Positions 33,534-43,840 of a DNA stretch of 64,000 nucleotides are shown here, one piece after another. How positions within the stretch are numbered: position 1 is the stretch's first letter; each line of letters starts with the position of its first letter. The stretch is taken from the NCBI GenBank assembly GCA_038229715.1, contig JBBROD010000015.1:3720-67719 (forward strand), given 5' to 3'. Source of the stretch: JANMES01 sp038229715. Lineage in GTDB: Bacteria > Planctomycetota > Phycisphaerae > Tepidisphaerales > Tepidisphaeraceae. The notes below the pieces were generated by a model. It saw nothing but the letters and a program-made list of their open reading frames with translations. It was not told the origin of the DNA and ran no database searches. The translations under genes and the position numbers were made by a program.

Positions 33534-34325
33534 CTACACCGCAGTCGCTTCGTGGAATTCCTTGCGGCGATCGGCCATCTGGGCCTTCAGGCGGGCGAGA
33601 ATCGAGGAGTGCATCTGACTCACGCGGCTCTCAGAAAGATCGAGCGTCGCGCCGATTTCCTTCATCGTCATTTCTTCAAAATAATACAGGATGATGATCA
33701 GTCGCTCGGCCCGGCTCAGGCCTTTGGTGATGAGTTCTTTGAGGTCTTTTCGCTGAATCTCTCGAACCGGATCAGCGCCGCGCTTGTCTTCCAGAACGTC
33801 GATCTCACGGACGTCTTTATTGCTGTCGGTTTCAAACCACTTGCGACTCAGCGACACCACGCCGACGGCCGATGCGTCCTTGGCCATTTTCTCGAACTCG
33901 GCCATCGGCACTTTGAGGCGCTTGGCGATTTCATCGTTCGTCGGCGCGCGGCCTAGTTCCACTTCAAGCTGCTTGCTGGCGCCGTCCAGCTTATGCGATC
34001 GGCTGCGGACCAGACGCGGCACCCAGTCCATCGAGCGGAGTTCATCGAGAATCGCGCCGCGGATACGGGGGGCGCAGTACGTTTCAAACTTCACGCCGCG
34101 TTCCATGTCAAACGCCGCGATCGCGTCCATCAGCCCGAAGATGCCCGCCGACATCAGGTCGTCGAGTTCGACTTCGTCAGGGAGCTTGACATGGATTCGC
34201 TCGGCGTTGTAACGAACCAAGTGAAGATAATTCACCATAAGTGCGTTACGGAGTTCTTCAGTGGGGTTTTTCTTGTACGAGACCCAGACATCTTTGATAT
34301 CGGGCTTCTGCGCGACCTTAGCCAT
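33534..34325 (-). CDS. fliA: RNA polymerase sigma factor, FliA/WhiG family
   Basis: A 263-residue alternative sigma factor that would direct late flagellar genes. Region 2 is seen in NYLHLVRYNAERI and DDLMSAGIFGLMDAIAAFD, region 3 in APTNDEIAKRLKVPMAEFE, and region 4 in ERLIIILYYFEEMTMKEIGA then LSESRVSQMHSSIL. The ATG at 34325 has GGGAG five bases ahead; an in-frame ATG at 34376 has none. Last gene of the flagellar operon. Confidence 0.93.
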   Translation of the reverse strand: MAKVAQKPDIKDVWVSYKKNPTEELRNALMVNYLHLVRYNAERIHVKLPDEVELDDLMSAGIFGLMDAIAAFDMERGVKFETYCAPRIRGAILDELRSMDWVPRLVRSRSHKLDGASKQLEVELGRAPTNDEIAKRLKVPMAEFEKMAKDASAVGVVSLSRKWFETDSNKDVREIDVLEDKRGADPVREIQRKDLKELITKGLSRAERLIIILYYFEEMTMKEIGATLDLSESRVSQMHSSILARLKAQMADRRKEFHEATAV

Positions 34326-34513
34326 ATGATCTCCCGGTCCTTGGGACGACTGCTGCTTCCATGCACGTCGAGACACAAAACGATTTCAGACGTGACCCGA
34401 ATAAGTTACGCGAACTTCGAGTGCGACTCAACTAATTTCTCATTCAATTCGAGATAAAACTCGAAATAGTCTGCAATTTTTTGGGCATTTACACGCTCCA
34501 ATGCCACTTGGCG

Positions 34514-34756
34514 TTATCGGCTTTTGGCTGGGCTTTTCTCCTGTGATTCTTTTACCTTTTCCGCCGACTGCACATTTTCCGTCAGCATCCGCTGCCCCAT
34601 GGCTCCCAGGATGAGCCCGATGACGAACGTGCCGAACATCGCCACCAGCGCGCGAGAAACGGTGGTGGTAAACGGATTATCCGCTTCCAACGTGCCGATC
34701 AACAGGCACATGGCAAACGCCACCATCGAGAGAATTGCAGCGACTTTCTGCGGCAT
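34514..34756 (-). CDS. Small two-helix membrane protein of the flagellar operon
   Basis: The 80 residues form two membrane helices (about 5-25 and 38-58, LVAMFGTFVIGLILGAMG) and a charged C-terminal tail rich in Lys, Glu and Ser. I do not recognise a family. It lies between flhG and the sigma gene, so a flagellar or regulatory role is possible by position only. Confidence 0.65.
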   Translation of the reverse strand: MPQKVAAILSMVAFAMCLLIGTLEADNPFTTTVSRALVAMFGTFVIGLILGAMGQRMLTENVQSAEKVKESQEKSPAKSR

Positions 34757-34762
34757 ACGAGG

Positions 34763-34848
34763 GTAGGACTTAGTGGTAAGGACTTAGGACTTAGTGATGT
34801 CCCGTCCTCGCATTCTCTAAGTCCTTAGTCCTGAGTCCTTAGTCCTAC
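34763..34848. repeat. Hairpin repeat, family A copy 3
   Basis: GTAGGACTTAGTGGTAAGGA words and inverse TCCTTAGTCCTGAGTCCTTA, same eight-base unit as the copies at 321 and 2572. Fills the gap between the small membrane protein and flhG. Confidence 0.85.
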
Positions 34849-34855
34849 TTCAGTC

Positions 34856-35710
34856 CTACTTCCGAAACCACCGACTCATCCGGTTAAAGAATCCGCCGTG
34901 GCTTTGCGAGACGGCGATGCCCTGTTCCAGCCGCATCGCCAGTTGGCTGATACAGAGGCTGGCGGCGCATTTCGGGCTGCCGACGACGAACGGGGCCCGC
35001 CGGCGAACGGCGTTGCTGACTTGCTCGTCGTAAGACACATAACCCGCGTCGTAAAGCGTCACGCCCAAAAACTGCTTGGCGACCTTGGCGATCCGCTCGA
35101 ACACCACATGCGCCTCGGCCGGCGTGCGGGCCTGGTTGACCAGCAGGCTTACCCGGCGGTTGGCGTCCTCTCGGCTGATGACCTTCACCACCGCATACGC
35201 GTCGGTAATGGCCGTCGGCTCGGGCGTGGTGACGACCAGCACATGATCGGCTGCACGAGTGAAGCTCAGCACGTTAGGGCTGATGCCTGCACCGGTGTCG
35301 ATCAGGATGATGTCCGTCTGCTCTTCCAATTCGGCCAGCGAGGTAATCAGTCGCTGCCGATCACTGTCGGTCAGATCCGCCATGCGAGCCAAGCCCGACG
35401 CCCCGCCGATCAGGCGGAACCCGCCAGGGCCTTTCACCATCACGTCGGCCAGTTCTTTCTTGCGGGCGATGACGTGCGAGAGGTTGTTCGGCAATTCTAT
35501 ATTGCACAGCACATCGGCATTGGCGAGCCCGAGATCGGCGTCGAGCAGCACGACATCCTTTCCCGCCTGCGACAACTTGATCGCCAGGTTCACCGCGATG
35601 TTGCTCTTGCCAACGCCGCCCTTCCCGCTGGTGACGGCGATCACGCTTGCGCGGTGTCGTCGGCCGGCCAGCGAGCGGAGTTGTGTGGCTTGATCGATTA
35701 GCATGGTCAT
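34856..35710 (-). CDS. flhG: FlhG (FleN/MinD-like) ATPase controlling flagellar number
   Basis: A 284-residue ParA/MinD family ATPase. The deviant Walker A is VTSGKGGVGKSNIAVNLA near residue 26, followed by VVLLDADLGLANADVLCN and IILIDTGAGISPNVLSF (Walker B region). FlhG partners with FlhF to set flagellar number and place. Next to flhF as expected; separated by a family H hairpin. Confidence 0.93.
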   Translation of the reverse strand: MTMLIDQATQLRSLAGRRHRASVIAVTSGKGGVGKSNIAVNLAIKLSQAGKDVVLLDADLGLANADVLCNIELPNNLSHVIARKKELADVMVKGPGGFRLIGGASGLARMADLTDSDRQRLITSLAELEEQTDIILIDTGAGISPNVLSFTRAADHVLVVTTPEPTAITDAYAVVKVISREDANRRVSLLVNQARTPAEAHVVFERIAKVAKQFLGVTLYDAGYVSYDEQVSNAVRRRAPFVVGSPKCAASLCISQLAMRLEQGIAVSQSHGGFFNRMSRWFRK

Positions 35711-35719
35711 TTCTATTTA

Positions 35720-35798
35720 TTTGCGATTTTCAATTTGCAATTTGCAATCGAAGAAACGGTCTTTCGATTGCAATTTGCAAATCGCAATTTGCAAATCT
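35720..35798. repeat. Hairpin repeat, family H copy 2
   Basis: Words TTTGCGATTTTCAATTTGCA and inverse TGCAAATCGCAATTTGCAAA, with an inner TTGCAATCGAAGAAACGG / TCTTTCGATTGCAA stem. Between flhG and flhF. Confidence 0.85.
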
Positions 35799-35808
35799 CC
35801 TTAATTCG

Positions 35809-37029
35809 TTACATCAGGTCCAATCCAAGAATCAACTGAGCCAGCTTTTTGCCGCGCCCGACTTCAATATCGTTCGGAACGTCCTGGCCGGTGGTGATGT
35901 AGCTCAGGCTCTTGTTCACCTTGCGGATCACGTTGAGCACCACGCCCACGTGGGCCGCCTCATCAAGCTTGGTGAAGATGATTTTGTCGACTCGAACGTC
36001 GTTAAACCGGTCGATCGCCAGTTGGATGCATGACGGCGAAGAAGTCGTCGACAGCACCAAATGCACTTCGTCCGGCTGAGCGGCATCGAGGAAACCCCGC
36101 AACTCGTTCAGCTTCATCGTATCCTTCGGGCTTCGGCCGGCGGTGTCGATCAGCACGTATTCACAGTCACTCATCGACGCGATGGCCTCGCGAAGATCAT
36201 CCGATGTGTTCACCACACGCAGCGGCGCACCGATGATGTCGGCGTACTTCTTCAATTGATCGACCGCCGCGATGCGGTAAGTGTCGAGCGTGATCAAACC
36301 GACTCGGTGCTTCTCGCGAAGCTTCAAGTTAGCGGCCAGCTTGGCGATGGTTGTTGTTTTCCCGACGCCCGTCGGGCCGATCAGGGCGACGACGTGTGAG
36401 CCAACGCTTTTAGTGCGGTGGATCGGGCCGGACGAAGGAATCATCTTTTCAAGCTGCTCGGCCAGCTTTTCGCGAACGAACGCGGGCTGGCTGAGATGCT
36501 CCGGGCGGATATTTTTCTGCAGGGTTGCAACCATATCGGCCGCCAGCTCGTCGGACACCTGGCTTTCGATCAGTTGCTGGTAGTACTCAAACAGATCGGC
36601 AGGAACGTTGGGGGCTTTCTGGTGGTTGGCCTGGCGGACAAGGTCGGTCACCATCGTTTTGAGCGATGTCATCTCCTGCGAGATACTCAGCATGATCGCA
36701 CTGCCGGCCGCTGGAGAATTAAGAATCTGGTTGCTGTTGTTCAGCAGCGCCTTCTGCGGACTAACTGGCTGCGGCTTCGCGACGGACATGCGCGAGTACG
36801 CCCCACCGGCCGCCGGTGCGGGCGGTTTGACTTCGCGCTTGGGCGCACGGCTCATCACGTTTACGCCCTTGCCTGCGGTGATCTCGACCATCTCCTTGCG
36901 GCGGAGGCCCATCCAGTAACGCGTCGTGTAGCTCCGCGTATGCAGGATGACTGCCTCCGACCCCATGGCGGTCTTCACCTGTTGCAGCGCTATAGCCATC
37001 GTGGGCGCTTTGAAGGTTTGAAGATTCAT
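35809..37029 (-). CDS. flhF: FlhF SRP-like GTPase
   Basis: It recruits the first flagellar parts to the cell pole. The 406-residue protein has the basic N-terminal B domain (MNLQTFKAPTMAIALQQVK), a linker with Pro/Ala, an N domain, and the G domain with VALIGPTGVGKTTTIAKLAA (about residue 215), GLITLDTYRIAAVDQLKKYA, LIDTAGRSPKD and IFTKLDEAAHVGVVLNV. Sits between flhA and flhG. Confidence 0.94.
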   Translation of the reverse strand: MNLQTFKAPTMAIALQQVKTAMGSEAVILHTRSYTTRYWMGLRRKEMVEITAGKGVNVMSRAPKREVKPPAPAAGGAYSRMSVAKPQPVSPQKALLNNSNQILNSPAAGSAIMLSISQEMTSLKTMVTDLVRQANHQKAPNVPADLFEYYQQLIESQVSDELAADMVATLQKNIRPEHLSQPAFVREKLAEQLEKMIPSSGPIHRTKSVGSHVVALIGPTGVGKTTTIAKLAANLKLREKHRVGLITLDTYRIAAVDQLKKYADIIGAPLRVVNTSDDLREAIASMSDCEYVLIDTAGRSPKDTMKLNELRGFLDAAQPDEVHLVLSTTSSPSCIQLAIDRFNDVRVDKIIFTKLDEAAHVGVVLNVIRKVNKSLSYITTGQDVPNDIEVGRGKKLAQLILGLDLM

Positions 37030-37081
37030 ACTGCTCGCCGGCTCTGAGCCGGCCCCTTTCTCAATCGACTCTTTGCGGACA

Positions 37082-39190
37082 CTATCCGTTTATACCGATC
37101 AGCGCTACCGCTTCGACGGTGATTTCGGGCGCGACTTCATTAAACGCCAACACCGCGACTTGCGGCATTGACGGCTCGATCATCTTTCGCAGGCTCGACC
37201 GGATTTGCGGGCTGCAAAGCACCACGCCATTGCGACCAGTTTGCGTGAGTTCGTTTATCTTCGCGGATACCTGCTGCACGATCGACGCTGACGTTTGCGG
37301 AGGCATGGTATTGGTGATTCCTCGGTCGCTGCGCTCCAGGTGCCCGTTGATGACGTCTTCCAAGGCCGGATCGAGCGTCAGCACCCACAGACGATCGCGG
37401 TCGTCGACGTACTGCTTGCAAATCGTGCGCGACATCGCGTTGCGCACGTACTCAGTGAGCACATCGAGATCCTTGGTCCGGCTGGCGTAATCGCCGAGGG
37501 TTTCGAGGATCGTTTCCAGATCGCGCACCGGCACGCGCTCGCGGACCAGGTTCTGCATGACTTTCTGCAGTTCGCCGGGCTTGACCTGCGTGGGGATAAT
37601 TTCTTCCACCAAAGCCGGCAATCGCTGCTTGAGGTTTTCCAGCAGGTTTTTGACTTCCTGCCGCGTGAGCAATTCGCCGGCGTGGCCCTTGATGACTTCG
37701 GTAAGATGCGTCGCCAGCACGGCGGTTGCTTCTACGACGGTGTAGTTGAGCAACTCGGCGCTGGCGCGTTCGGATTCGGTAATCCAGTAAGCGGGCAGGC
37801 CGAACGCCGGCTCGGTGGTGAGCGATCCGCCGGGGATCGGGCCGCTGGTAGCGCCGTTGTCCATGGCGAGGAACTGCTCGGGATACGTCACACCGCGCGC
37901 GACGACCTGACCTTTGATCTTGATGTTGTAGTCGTTGGCGCCCAACTGCATGTTATCGCGGATGCGCACCGGCGGAACGATAATGCCCAAATCCATCGCG
38001 ATCTGTCGGCGAATCATGCTGATGCGATCGAGCAGATCGCCGCCCTTGGCAACATCAACCAATCGCACCAGCCCGTAGCCGACTTCGAGTTCCATCGTGT
38101 CCAGATCGAGCAGTTTCTCGACCTTTTCCGGCTCTTTGACGGCCGCCTTGTCGCGTTCGGTGGCGGCGGCGGTGGCGACTTTCTGGTTCTCGCCGCGGTT
38201 CAGCACGATCGCCAGTCCGCCGCAGCAAGCGCCGATGACCAGCAACGGGATCATCGGCAAACCGCTGAACGCCATCACGCCGAGAAACCCGGACGCGACG
38301 ACCAGCGCTCGCGGCTTGGAAAAGAGTTGGCTGAGCACTTCCGAACCGAGGTCCGATTTGCTGCTGGTCCGCGTCACGATCAGGCCGGCGGCGAGTGAGA
38401 CAATGAACGCCGGAATTTGGCTGACCAGGCCGTCACCGATCGTCAGCTTGGTGTAAAGCTTTAGCACATCGAGAATTTCCCAGTGATGCTCGAACATTCC
38501 GACGTAAAAGCCGCCCAAAATATTGACGATGGTAATGACGATGCCCGCGATGGCATCGCCGCGGACGAATTTGCTCGCACCGTCCATGGCCCCGTAGAAG
38601 TCGGCTTCCTGCGAGATCGCCTCTCGACGCCGGCGGGCTTCGACTTCGTTAATCACGCCGGCGTTGAGGTCGGCGTCGATCGCCATTTGCTTGCCGGGCA
38701 TGGCGTCCAACGTAAACCGGGCCGCCACTTCCGAGATTCGCCCGCCGCCTTTGGTGATGACGACGAACTGGATGACGAAGATAATCACAAAGATGATCAT
38801 CCCGACCGCCAGCGATCCGCCAGTGACGAAATCAGCGAACGTCGCCACGACATCACCGGCGCCGTGCATGGCCAGCGTCGGATCGGAAAACCGATCACCC
38901 GCCGTCAGAATTAAGCGAGTGGTCGCCACGTTCAACACCAGCCGAAACAGCGTGACGGCCAGTAGTAATGACGGAAAGACGGCGAATTCCAAAGGTGAGT
39001 GTACGTAAATCGTCGTCACCAGCACGATGACCGACAGCGTGATATTCAGCACCAGCAGAACATCCAGAATCCCCGTCGGCAGCGGCACCAGCAGCACCAT
39101 CAGGAGACTGATAAACGCGATCGGAAAGATCATGCCGCGATTGGCATGAAGTTTTGAGAAAATCGGGTTGGAGACGACTGCTGCTGACAT
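37082..39190 (-). CDS. flhA: Flagellar export gate protein FlhA
   Basis: This 702-residue component of the type III export gate has about eight membrane helices in the first 330 residues, including the conserved cytoplasmic FHIPEP-type loop with GKQMAIDADLNAGVINEVEA, and the soluble export domain after 360 (PVRIRDNMQLGANDYNIKIKG region, AVLATHLTEVIKGHAGELLT). Usual length. Directly after flhB in the operon, with a family B hairpin between them. Confidence 0.95.
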   Translation of the reverse strand: MSAAVVSNPIFSKLHANRGMIFPIAFISLLMVLLVPLPTGILDVLLVLNITLSVIVLVTTIYVHSPLEFAVFPSLLLAVTLFRLVLNVATTRLILTAGDRFSDPTLAMHGAGDVVATFADFVTGGSLAVGMIIFVIIFVIQFVVITKGGGRISEVAARFTLDAMPGKQMAIDADLNAGVINEVEARRRREAISQEADFYGAMDGASKFVRGDAIAGIVITIVNILGGFYVGMFEHHWEILDVLKLYTKLTIGDGLVSQIPAFIVSLAAGLIVTRTSSKSDLGSEVLSQLFSKPRALVVASGFLGVMAFSGLPMIPLLVIGACCGGLAIVLNRGENQKVATAAATERDKAAVKEPEKVEKLLDLDTMELEVGYGLVRLVDVAKGGDLLDRISMIRRQIAMDLGIIVPPVRIRDNMQLGANDYNIKIKGQVVARGVTYPEQFLAMDNGATSGPIPGGSLTTEPAFGLPAYWITESERASAELLNYTVVEATAVLATHLTEVIKGHAGELLTRQEVKNLLENLKQRLPALVEEIIPTQVKPGELQKVMQNLVRERVPVRDLETILETLGDYASRTKDLDVLTEYVRNAMSRTICKQYVDDRDRLWVLTLDPALEDVINGHLERSDRGITNTMPPQTSASIVQQVSAKINELTQTGRNGVVLCSPQIRSSLRKMIEPSMPQVAVLAFNEVAPEITVEAVALIGING

Positions 39191-39193
39191 TTT

Positions 39194-39295
39194 GTATGTT
39201 GTGGGTTGTGGATTGTGGATTGTGGATTGTGGATTGTGGATTGGGGTTTTCTTCCAACTTACAATCTACAATCTACAATCTACAATCTACAATCC
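39194..39295. repeat. Hairpin repeat, family B copy 4, with expanded seven-base words
   Basis: The left arm repeats GTGGATT-type words five to six times in a row, the right arm repeats ACAATCT-type words five times. Both arms have expanded in step. Copies 1-3 at 2201, 4552 and 7808 have two to four units. Between flhA and flhB. Confidence 0.85.
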
Positions 39296-39299
39296 GCCT

Positions 39300-40388
39300 C
39301 TACACAGTTTGCATCCTCTGTTGCTTCATCTTCCCAGTTAGTTCGTACACATAGGCCAGAATCTCTGCGACGGTGGAGTAAAACTCCTCGGGTATTTCGT
39401 CGCCTACATCGCACATCTTGAACAGCGCACGCGCCAGCGGCTTGCGTTCCAGAATCGGTATGCCGTTGGCGGTTGCGATTTCGCGGATGCGCTGGGCCAT
39501 CAGGTCGGCACCTTTGGCAACGACGCGCGGGGCGTGCATCTTGTCGGCGTCGTACTTCAGCGCGACCGCGAAGTGCGTGGGATTGGTCACCACCACATCC
39601 GCGGTCGGGACATCCTTTTGCATCTTTTTATGTGCGATCTGCATCGCGATCTGCCGGCGGCGCTGCTTGATATGGGGGTCACCTTCCATGCGACGCATTT
39701 CTTCCTTGATCTCCTGCTTGCTCATCTTCAGGTTCTGCTCGATGCGGTATTTTTGGAAGGCGTAGTCGAATATCGCCAGGATCAGCAGCATGATGCCTAC
39801 CCGCAGGATGATGTCGTAAATGATCTGCGCACCGAGCCCGAAAATCTGGAGGTACTCGAGATTCTGGGCCATCACGATCATGTTCATCTTGTTGCGGATC
39901 GCGGTATAGGAAAAGAACGCCACGAGCACGACTTTAAGGATGCTCATGACCACCGACATCGGCCCGCGACCGCCGCCGAAGAGCTTGCCCAAACCCTTTA
40001 GGGGATTGAGGGCCGCGAGGTTCGGCGCGAGCTTGGCGGGATTGAAGTAGAAGCCCACCTGCAGAATGTTGGAGAGGATGGCAATCACCACCAGGCCGAT
40101 CATCAGCGGCGCGAGGGACGCGCCGGCCATCCAGATCCCGCGGGCGAAATCGGAAAGCGCGCTCGTCGGTTCGGTATTGGAGAGCGATTGCGGCGACAGC
40201 ATCTGCTCTAATATCGCCCGAAGTGCGTTCATCACGTTCAGGCCGTAGTTCTTGAGCAGGAGCATCGACCCGATCATCAGCAGAGCGGCCGTAAGGTCGA
40301 CGCTGCGGGCGATGTTTCCCTGTTCGCGGGCTTCGGTTCGCCGACGCGGAGTGGGTGCTTCAGTTTTGTCGCCGCCGTCATCAGGCAT
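39300..40388 (-). CDS. flhB: Flagellar export switch protein FlhB
   Basis: 362 residues with four membrane helices, the cytoplasmic linker MSKQEIKEEMRRMEGDPHIK, and the self-cleavage site NPTH in DVVVTNPTHFAVALKYDAD near residue 270. FlhB switches export from hook to filament subunits after cleavage. Three bases after fliR in the operon. Confidence 0.95.
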   Translation of the reverse strand: MPDDGGDKTEAPTPRRRTEAREQGNIARSVDLTAALLMIGSMLLLKNYGLNVMNALRAILEQMLSPQSLSNTEPTSALSDFARGIWMAGASLAPLMIGLVVIAILSNILQVGFYFNPAKLAPNLAALNPLKGLGKLFGGGRGPMSVVMSILKVVLVAFFSYTAIRNKMNMIVMAQNLEYLQIFGLGAQIIYDIILRVGIMLLILAIFDYAFQKYRIEQNLKMSKQEIKEEMRRMEGDPHIKQRRRQIAMQIAHKKMQKDVPTADVVVTNPTHFAVALKYDADKMHAPRVVAKGADLMAQRIREIATANGIPILERKPLARALFKMCDVGDEIPEEFYSTVAEILAYVYELTGKMKQQRMQTV

Positions 40389-40391
40389 ACG

Positions 40392-41183
40392 TCAGGTTCC
40401 GTGAAAGTACGTCAGCCGCAGCACGTCCATCGCCTTAATCAGCTTTCCGCTGATCACGTTAGCCGACAGTGCGATACCCAGAATCAGCACCACCATGCCG
40501 ACCACCGTTCGCAGCGTTACGCCTGCCGACATGATGTTGAATTGAGGCATGGTTTTGCCGATCAACCCGAGCGAGAGATCGACAACGAGCATGGTCACCA
40601 GCATCGGAGCGGCCAGTTGCAGCGCGAGCGTGGTGGTGGCCTGGAGCATGCCGAACAGCATGTCGAGCAAGGGGAAGTTCACGCCGAGCGAGAGCAGCGG
40701 CAAAGAGTCGAAACTCGACCGCACTCCAAGTAGTAGAGCGTGATGCCCCGGACCGCCGAGTTCGCTGGGGATGGTCAGGAAGATCACCAGCGTGAGAATG
40801 AACAACAGATCGCCGACTATCGAAGCCTGCCCGCCGAACTGCGGATCGAAGGTTTCTGCCAAGTTAAATCCCATCTGCTGGCCGATGATTTCGCCCGCCC
40901 ACTGGACTGCAATGAACGTGAAGCTCATCGCCATCCCCATCGCGAGCCCGAACATGATTTCTCCCGCGATCCCTACGGCCAGAAGCCAGATCGACCCCGG
41001 CATGTTAGGCGCCGGCGGAACCGCACCAGCAAGCGTGAATGCGAGGATCGCGGTGATCAGCGTCTTCACCCGCCGGGGAATGCGAGCGCTACCAAAGAAC
41101 GGGGCGTAGATCATCATCCCGGCCAGTCTGAAGAAGACCAGAACGTAAGTCGGAATGATGATGAGCAGCGCGTCGTAAGACAT
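40392..41183 (-). CDS. fliR: Flagellar export protein FliR
   Basis: 263 residues with six membrane helices; conserved stretches FFRLAGMMIYAPFFGSARIP, FTFIAVQWAGEIIGQQMGFN and DLSLGLIGKTMPQFNI. Part of the FliPQR export channel. Follows fliQ by 21 bases and precedes flhB by three. Confidence 0.94.
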   Translation of the reverse strand: MSYDALLIIIPTYVLVFFRLAGMMIYAPFFGSARIPRRVKTLITAILAFTLAGAVPPAPNMPGSIWLLAVGIAGEIMFGLAMGMAMSFTFIAVQWAGEIIGQQMGFNLAETFDPQFGGQASIVGDLLFILTLVIFLTIPSELGGPGHHALLLGVRSSFDSLPLLSLGVNFPLLDMLFGMLQATTTLALQLAAPMLVTMLVVDLSLGLIGKTMPQFNIMSAGVTLRTVVGMVVLILGIALSANVISGKLIKAMDVLRLTYFHGT

Positions 41184-41204
41184 CGCCCGAGGCCTCGATT
41201 GCGG

Positions 41205-41471
41205 TTACGGGTGAAGCTGTTGCGCTCCGAGCATCATTTGCGTGTATTCGGTGAGCCGCTGGCCGATCCAGGGCATGAGGAAGATGGCAGCGCCGACCAT
41301 CGCCGCGATTTTGGGGATGAACGTCAGCGTCTGTTCCTGTATCTGGGTGATCGCCTGCAGGAGCGAGATCAAAATGCCAACCACCAGGCCGATAAGCAGC
41401 ATCGGCGCGGAGATCAGCAGCACCAGTAACAACGCATTGCGAACCTGATCGGTGGCTTGGTCGATCGTCAT
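41205..41471 (-). CDS. fliQ: Flagellar export protein FliQ
   Basis: 88 residues with two membrane helices: LLVLLISAPMLLIGLVVGIL and AMVGAAIFLMPWIGQRL, linked by the conserved QAITQIQEQTLTFIPK. Export-channel subunit between fliP and fliR. Confidence 0.95.
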   Translation of the reverse strand: MTIDQATDQVRNALLLVLLISAPMLLIGLVVGILISLLQAITQIQEQTLTFIPKIAAMVGAAIFLMPWIGQRLTEYTQMMLGAQQLHP

Positions 41472-41579
41472 CTGTCACACCCTTCCTTGAGTGTTGCGGC
41501 CTTGCGCCGCGGGTCGTTTAGAGCATCCTGCTCAGGTCCGAAACACCATCATCCATGACGGTTATCGGACGAAAATTAA

Positions 41580-42398
<819 letters not shown>

Positions 42399-42448
42399 CG
42401 TCATTCCCCAAAAGCGCCCAAATGGCATCCTGCCGGCGCGTTTTATGC

Positions 42449-43150
42449 TCAATCCGGTCGACCGATCTGTTTTGACGCGCTGCGTACTTTATCGATCAGT
42501 CCGGTTAGCTCTGCCTGCGTGGTAGCCAAGTCTGGATCGACGCCGGGATCGGCACCCTCGGATTTTGTGTCCGGTTCGTCGTAATCCTTTTCGGCCTTGC
42601 CGAAAAACGTGCCGAACGCGCGTGAAACTGGATCTGACTTGTCCTGGCGCAACTGGCCCATCAGGGCGGCGATCTCGTCAGGGTCTTTAATCTCAGCCAG
42701 CGGATGCATCTGCGCGCCGGTGTCGCCGACAACAATCACCCGTTGGCCGACCTGCAAAAGCAGCACGTGCTGTCTCGGGCCGACCATCGATCGCGAAAGA
42801 ACCTGTACGGCCCGGCTCGACCGTTTGGCCGACGGCGCACCGAAAAACTGCTGCGCGATCCATCGCAGTAAGAAGATGATCGCAATCACCAGCACCAGCG
42901 CTAACACCACGCGTGTGGTGTCCATCCCGGTGGAGGTCGGCACGACGGGTTTGGCGGTGCTCGGCGTCGTCGTCGCCGAATTGCCGACCGACGCGGGCCG
43001 TTGGATGAGTTGTTTTTCGTGGGCACCGACGGGCGCAGTCGTCGGCTCAACCGCGATCGCAGCCGGCCGGCTTGTTTGGGCGTGAACCAGACTGACCGCG
43101 CACAAAATTGCGGCCACCGTCAGCCAGATTCGCCGGAGCCGGATGCTCAC
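42449..43150 (-). CDS. fliO: Flagellar protein FliO
   Basis: 233 residues: a signal peptide (LTVAAILCAVSLVHAQ), a low-complexity Thr/Pro/Ala segment, one membrane helix at about 80-98 (VVLALVLVIAIIFLLRWIAQQ) and the FliO cytoplasmic domain with VLSRSMVGPRQHVLLLQVGQR and VVGDTG. FliO helps assemble the FliPQR channel. The start overlaps the fliN stop by four bases. Confidence 0.88.
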   Translation of the reverse strand: MSIRLRRIWLTVAAILCAVSLVHAQTSRPAAIAVEPTTAPVGAHEKQLIQRPASVGNSATTTPSTAKPVVPTSTGMDTTRVVLALVLVIAIIFLLRWIAQQFFGAPSAKRSSRAVQVLSRSMVGPRQHVLLLQVGQRVIVVGDTGAQMHPLAEIKDPDEIAALMGQLRQDKSDPVSRAFGTFFGKAEKDYDEPDTKSEGADPGVDPDLATTQAELTGLIDKVRSASKQIGRPD

Positions 43151-43731
43151 GCCCCTTCTTCCTTCGCGCCGGCGACGATCTCGTTTACTCGCACGCAGAA
43201 GTTATCGTTGAGCACCAGCACTTCGCCGCGAGCGACGAGGCGGTTGTTGACGAACACATCCACCGGATCGCCGGCGAGCTTGTCGAGTTCAACCACCGAG
43301 CCTTCCCCGAGCTTGAGAACGTCCTCGACCAGCATCCGGCTGCGACCGAGCTCGATCTTGACATTCAGCTCGACGTCGCGGAGCAGGTCGATGCTTGATA
43401 CTTGCGCGTCAGCCAACACTTCCTGAAAGTTTGGCAGATCGAATTGTTGCGTGGGAACGACCTCGGCGGGAGCGGCTTCTTGAATGCTCGTGGCGTCTTC
43501 AAAGCTAGCGGATTTGAGCAACTCGTCGATCGACGACATATCGATCGCGTCGGTGGAACGACCGGCAGAGGCGTCGGGGCTCGCCGTCGCGTCGGTCGCG
43601 GGACCGGCTGCGTTCATGGCGGCCATGACGGCATCGATCTCGGCCTGCGAGACACCGGCGCCGCCGCTGTCAGGCGATGCGGTTGTTCCGCCGGCTAATG
43701 GATCGGGGGTTACGGTTTCATCATCGGCCAT
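43147..43731 (-). CDS. fliN: Flagellar motor switch protein FliN
   Basis: 194 residues. The first 110 are acidic and low in complexity (Ala, Asp, Gly, Ser-rich), and the SpoA domain occupies the end: LLRDVELNVKIELGRSRMLV, GSVVELDKLAGDPVDVFVNN and GEVLVLNDNFCVRVNEIV. Forms the switch-complex C-ring with FliM, which is not encoded in this window. Four-base overlap with fliO. Confidence 0.93.
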   Translation of the reverse strand: MADDETVTPDPLAGGTTASPDSGGAGVSQAEIDAVMAAMNAAGPATDATASPDASAGRSTDAIDMSSIDELLKSASFEDATSIQEAAPAEVVPTQQFDLPNFQEVLADAQVSSIDLLRDVELNVKIELGRSRMLVEDVLKLGEGSVVELDKLAGDPVDVFVNNRLVARGEVLVLNDNFCVRVNEIVAGAKEEGA

Positions 43732-43840
43732 GCTTCACCATCCTTGGCGAACGCCGTCAGGCCGACTGAGTCTTTGGCTGCGGGTTGAAAACCGTCTCCG
43801 ACGATTTGCGATTCAACCGGCGATGAGCCAATCGGCCGAC

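Noticed and set aside
39194..39295. CRISPR-like array of short repeats
   Set aside because: Units of seven bases have no unique spacers between them and the second half is the inverse of the first; it is a hairpin repeat.
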